NCBI GenBank assembly: GCA_949126835.1
Contig: OX421507.1
Span: 29,201,366 to 29,265,365, forward strand
Length of the DNA: 64,000 nucleotides
Direction: 5' to 3'
DNA from: Anisus vortex
Lineage: Eukaryota > Mollusca > Gastropoda > Planorbidae
Shown here: positions 63,571-64,000 of the stretch, piece by piece
How the letters are laid out: each line of letters begins with the position of its first letter
Position numbering within the stretch: position 1 is the first letter of the stretch
The notes under the pieces: model-generated
What the model was told of the DNA's origin: nothing
Seen by the model: only the letters and a program-made list of their open reading frames with translations
The model's database searches: none
Position numbers and translations under genes: made by a program

Positions 63571-64000
63571 GTGAGTAAGACGAACCTTGTATGTTTACTG
63601 TGATACTGGTTGTTCGGTGAGTAAGACAAATCTTGTATGTGTACTGCGATACTGGTATTTCGGTGAGTAAGACAAACCATGTATGTGTACTGAGATACTG
63701 GTTGTTCTGTGAGTAAGACAAACCATGTATGTGTACTGCGATACTGGTTGTTCGGTGAGTAAGACAAACTATGTATGTTTACTGCGATACTGGTTGTTCG
63801 GTGAGTTAGACAAACCTTGTATGTGTACTGCGATACTGGTTGTTCGGTGAGTACGACGAACCTTGTATGTGTACTGCGATACTGGTTGTTCGGTGAGTAA
63901 GACAAATCTTGTATGTGTACTGCGATACTGGGTGTTCGGTGAGTAAGACAAACCATGTATGTGTACTGAGATACTAGTTGTTCGGTGCGTAAGACAAACC
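63571..64000. repeat. Right-edge satellite units, array continues
   Basis: It follows the 60,530-60,960 series (gtttactg, aaatcttg, ggtatttcgg, gttctgtgag, aaactatgtatgtttactg, gacgaacc, gggtgttcgg, ctagttg, gtgcgtaag). The window ends in gacaaacc, unit position 41, with no sign of a boundary. Confidence 0.9.

Larger units (their letters stand above)
1..64000. repeat. 46-bp tandem satellite array, about 1,391 units, open at both ends
   Basis: Every line of the window is the same 46-bp unit in direct orientation. Landmarks in the unit are GTAC at 4-7, TGCGAT at 8-13, TTCGGTGAGTAAG at 22-34 and GACAAACC at 34-41. By eye most units differ from consensus at only a few positions. The main dimorphism is ACCTTGTATG versus ACCATGTATG. 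The sequence starts at unit position 8 and ends at unit position 41. The distance equals 1391 x 46 minus 20, and the length variants I could find sum to exactly -20, so there is no room for unrecognised non-repeat DNA. GC is 20 of 46 in the consensus. An array like this is typical of eukaryotic heterochromatin. Which chromosome region it comes from is inference. I do not recognise the monomer as a named satellite. Confidence 0.98.

Noticed and set aside
1..64000. Dozens of minus-strand open frames of 60 to 1,030 codons, all made of a 46-residue repeat
   Set aside because: All three minus frames are open because the consensus lacks TTA, CTA and TCA. Frames overlap each other, start and stop only where satellite variants happen to create codons, show no single preferred frame, and have no promoter or unique flank. 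They are read-through of satellite DNA, not genes.
1..64000. CRISPR array
   Set aside because: Repeats follow each other directly with no unique spacers, and there are no cas genes or leader.
1..64000. CENP-B box in the unit
   Set aside because: GTTCGGTGAGTAAGACA shares the TTCG start but lacks the required A and CGGG at the fixed positions of the CENP-B box. A centromeric role therefore cannot be claimed from this motif.
1..64000. Telomeric repeat or bacterial surface-protein repeat gene
   Set aside because: The unit has no TTAGGG-like core. A coding repeat would normally be a multiple of 3 bp and keep one frame; 46 bp does not.

Overview
The whole 64 kb window is one tandem satellite array. 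The monomer is 46 bp and I see no other kind of sequence: no gene, RNA gene, transposon, origin or unique spacer. With the unit phased so that position 1 starts the TGTGTAC block, positions 1-15 read TGTGTACTGCGATAC, 16-30 read TGGTTGTTCGGTGAG, and 31-46 read TAAGACAAACCTTGTA (or ...ACCATGTA, the commonest alternative). The window opens at unit position 8 and closes at unit position 41, so the array runs past both edges. It holds 1391 full unit steps. My hand tally of all length variants gives a net -20 bp, exactly the difference between the observed length and 1391 perfect steps, so no hidden insertion of foreign DNA is needed.

An array this long, phase-coherent and uninterrupted means a eukaryotic chromosome, most likely centromeric, pericentromeric, subtelomeric or other heterochromatin. 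I do not recognise the monomer and the species cannot be named from it. The variants are enriched in CpG-to-TpG/CpA changes at the two CpG sites of the unit, as expected if the DNA is or was cytosine-methylated.

Layout. (1) 1-19,971: a 79-unit module (3,629 bp) in two full copies and one truncated copy. Copy 2 carries a nested 31-unit tandem duplication. This is followed by a 96-unit (4,414 bp) duplication whose second copy carries a nested 45-unit (2,068 bp) duplication. (2) 19,972-26,390: a different variant family (gagaaagac, gtgcgtaag, gttgctcgg, ggtggttcgg, ttgttttgtgag units) with 31-, 57- and 84-unit offsets. (3) 26,391-31,733: three tandem copies of a 38/39-unit module. (4) 31,734-42,300: a roughly 3.1 kb segment repeated at a 5,933 bp (129-unit) offset, with 20-, 26/27- and 24/26-unit tandem duplications between and after. 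(5) 42,360-49,500: 42-, 53- and 56-unit offsets. (6) 49,510-52,080: a 28-unit tandem duplication. (7) 52,950-64,000: 80/84-, 44- and 67-unit duplications, including the only large length anomaly, a 9-bp insertion at 61,131.

Nothing here works as a gene system. The minus strand is open in all three frames because the consensus has no TTA, CTA or TCA on the plus strand. That produces dozens of long but spurious reading frames (up to 1,030 codons) made of a 46-residue repeat. The points of interest are the readable duplication history, a poly-A variant subfamily with site-specific tract lengths, a near-consensus 5' splice donor in almost every unit, and a TATAAG-bearing variant unit that recurs about once per module.
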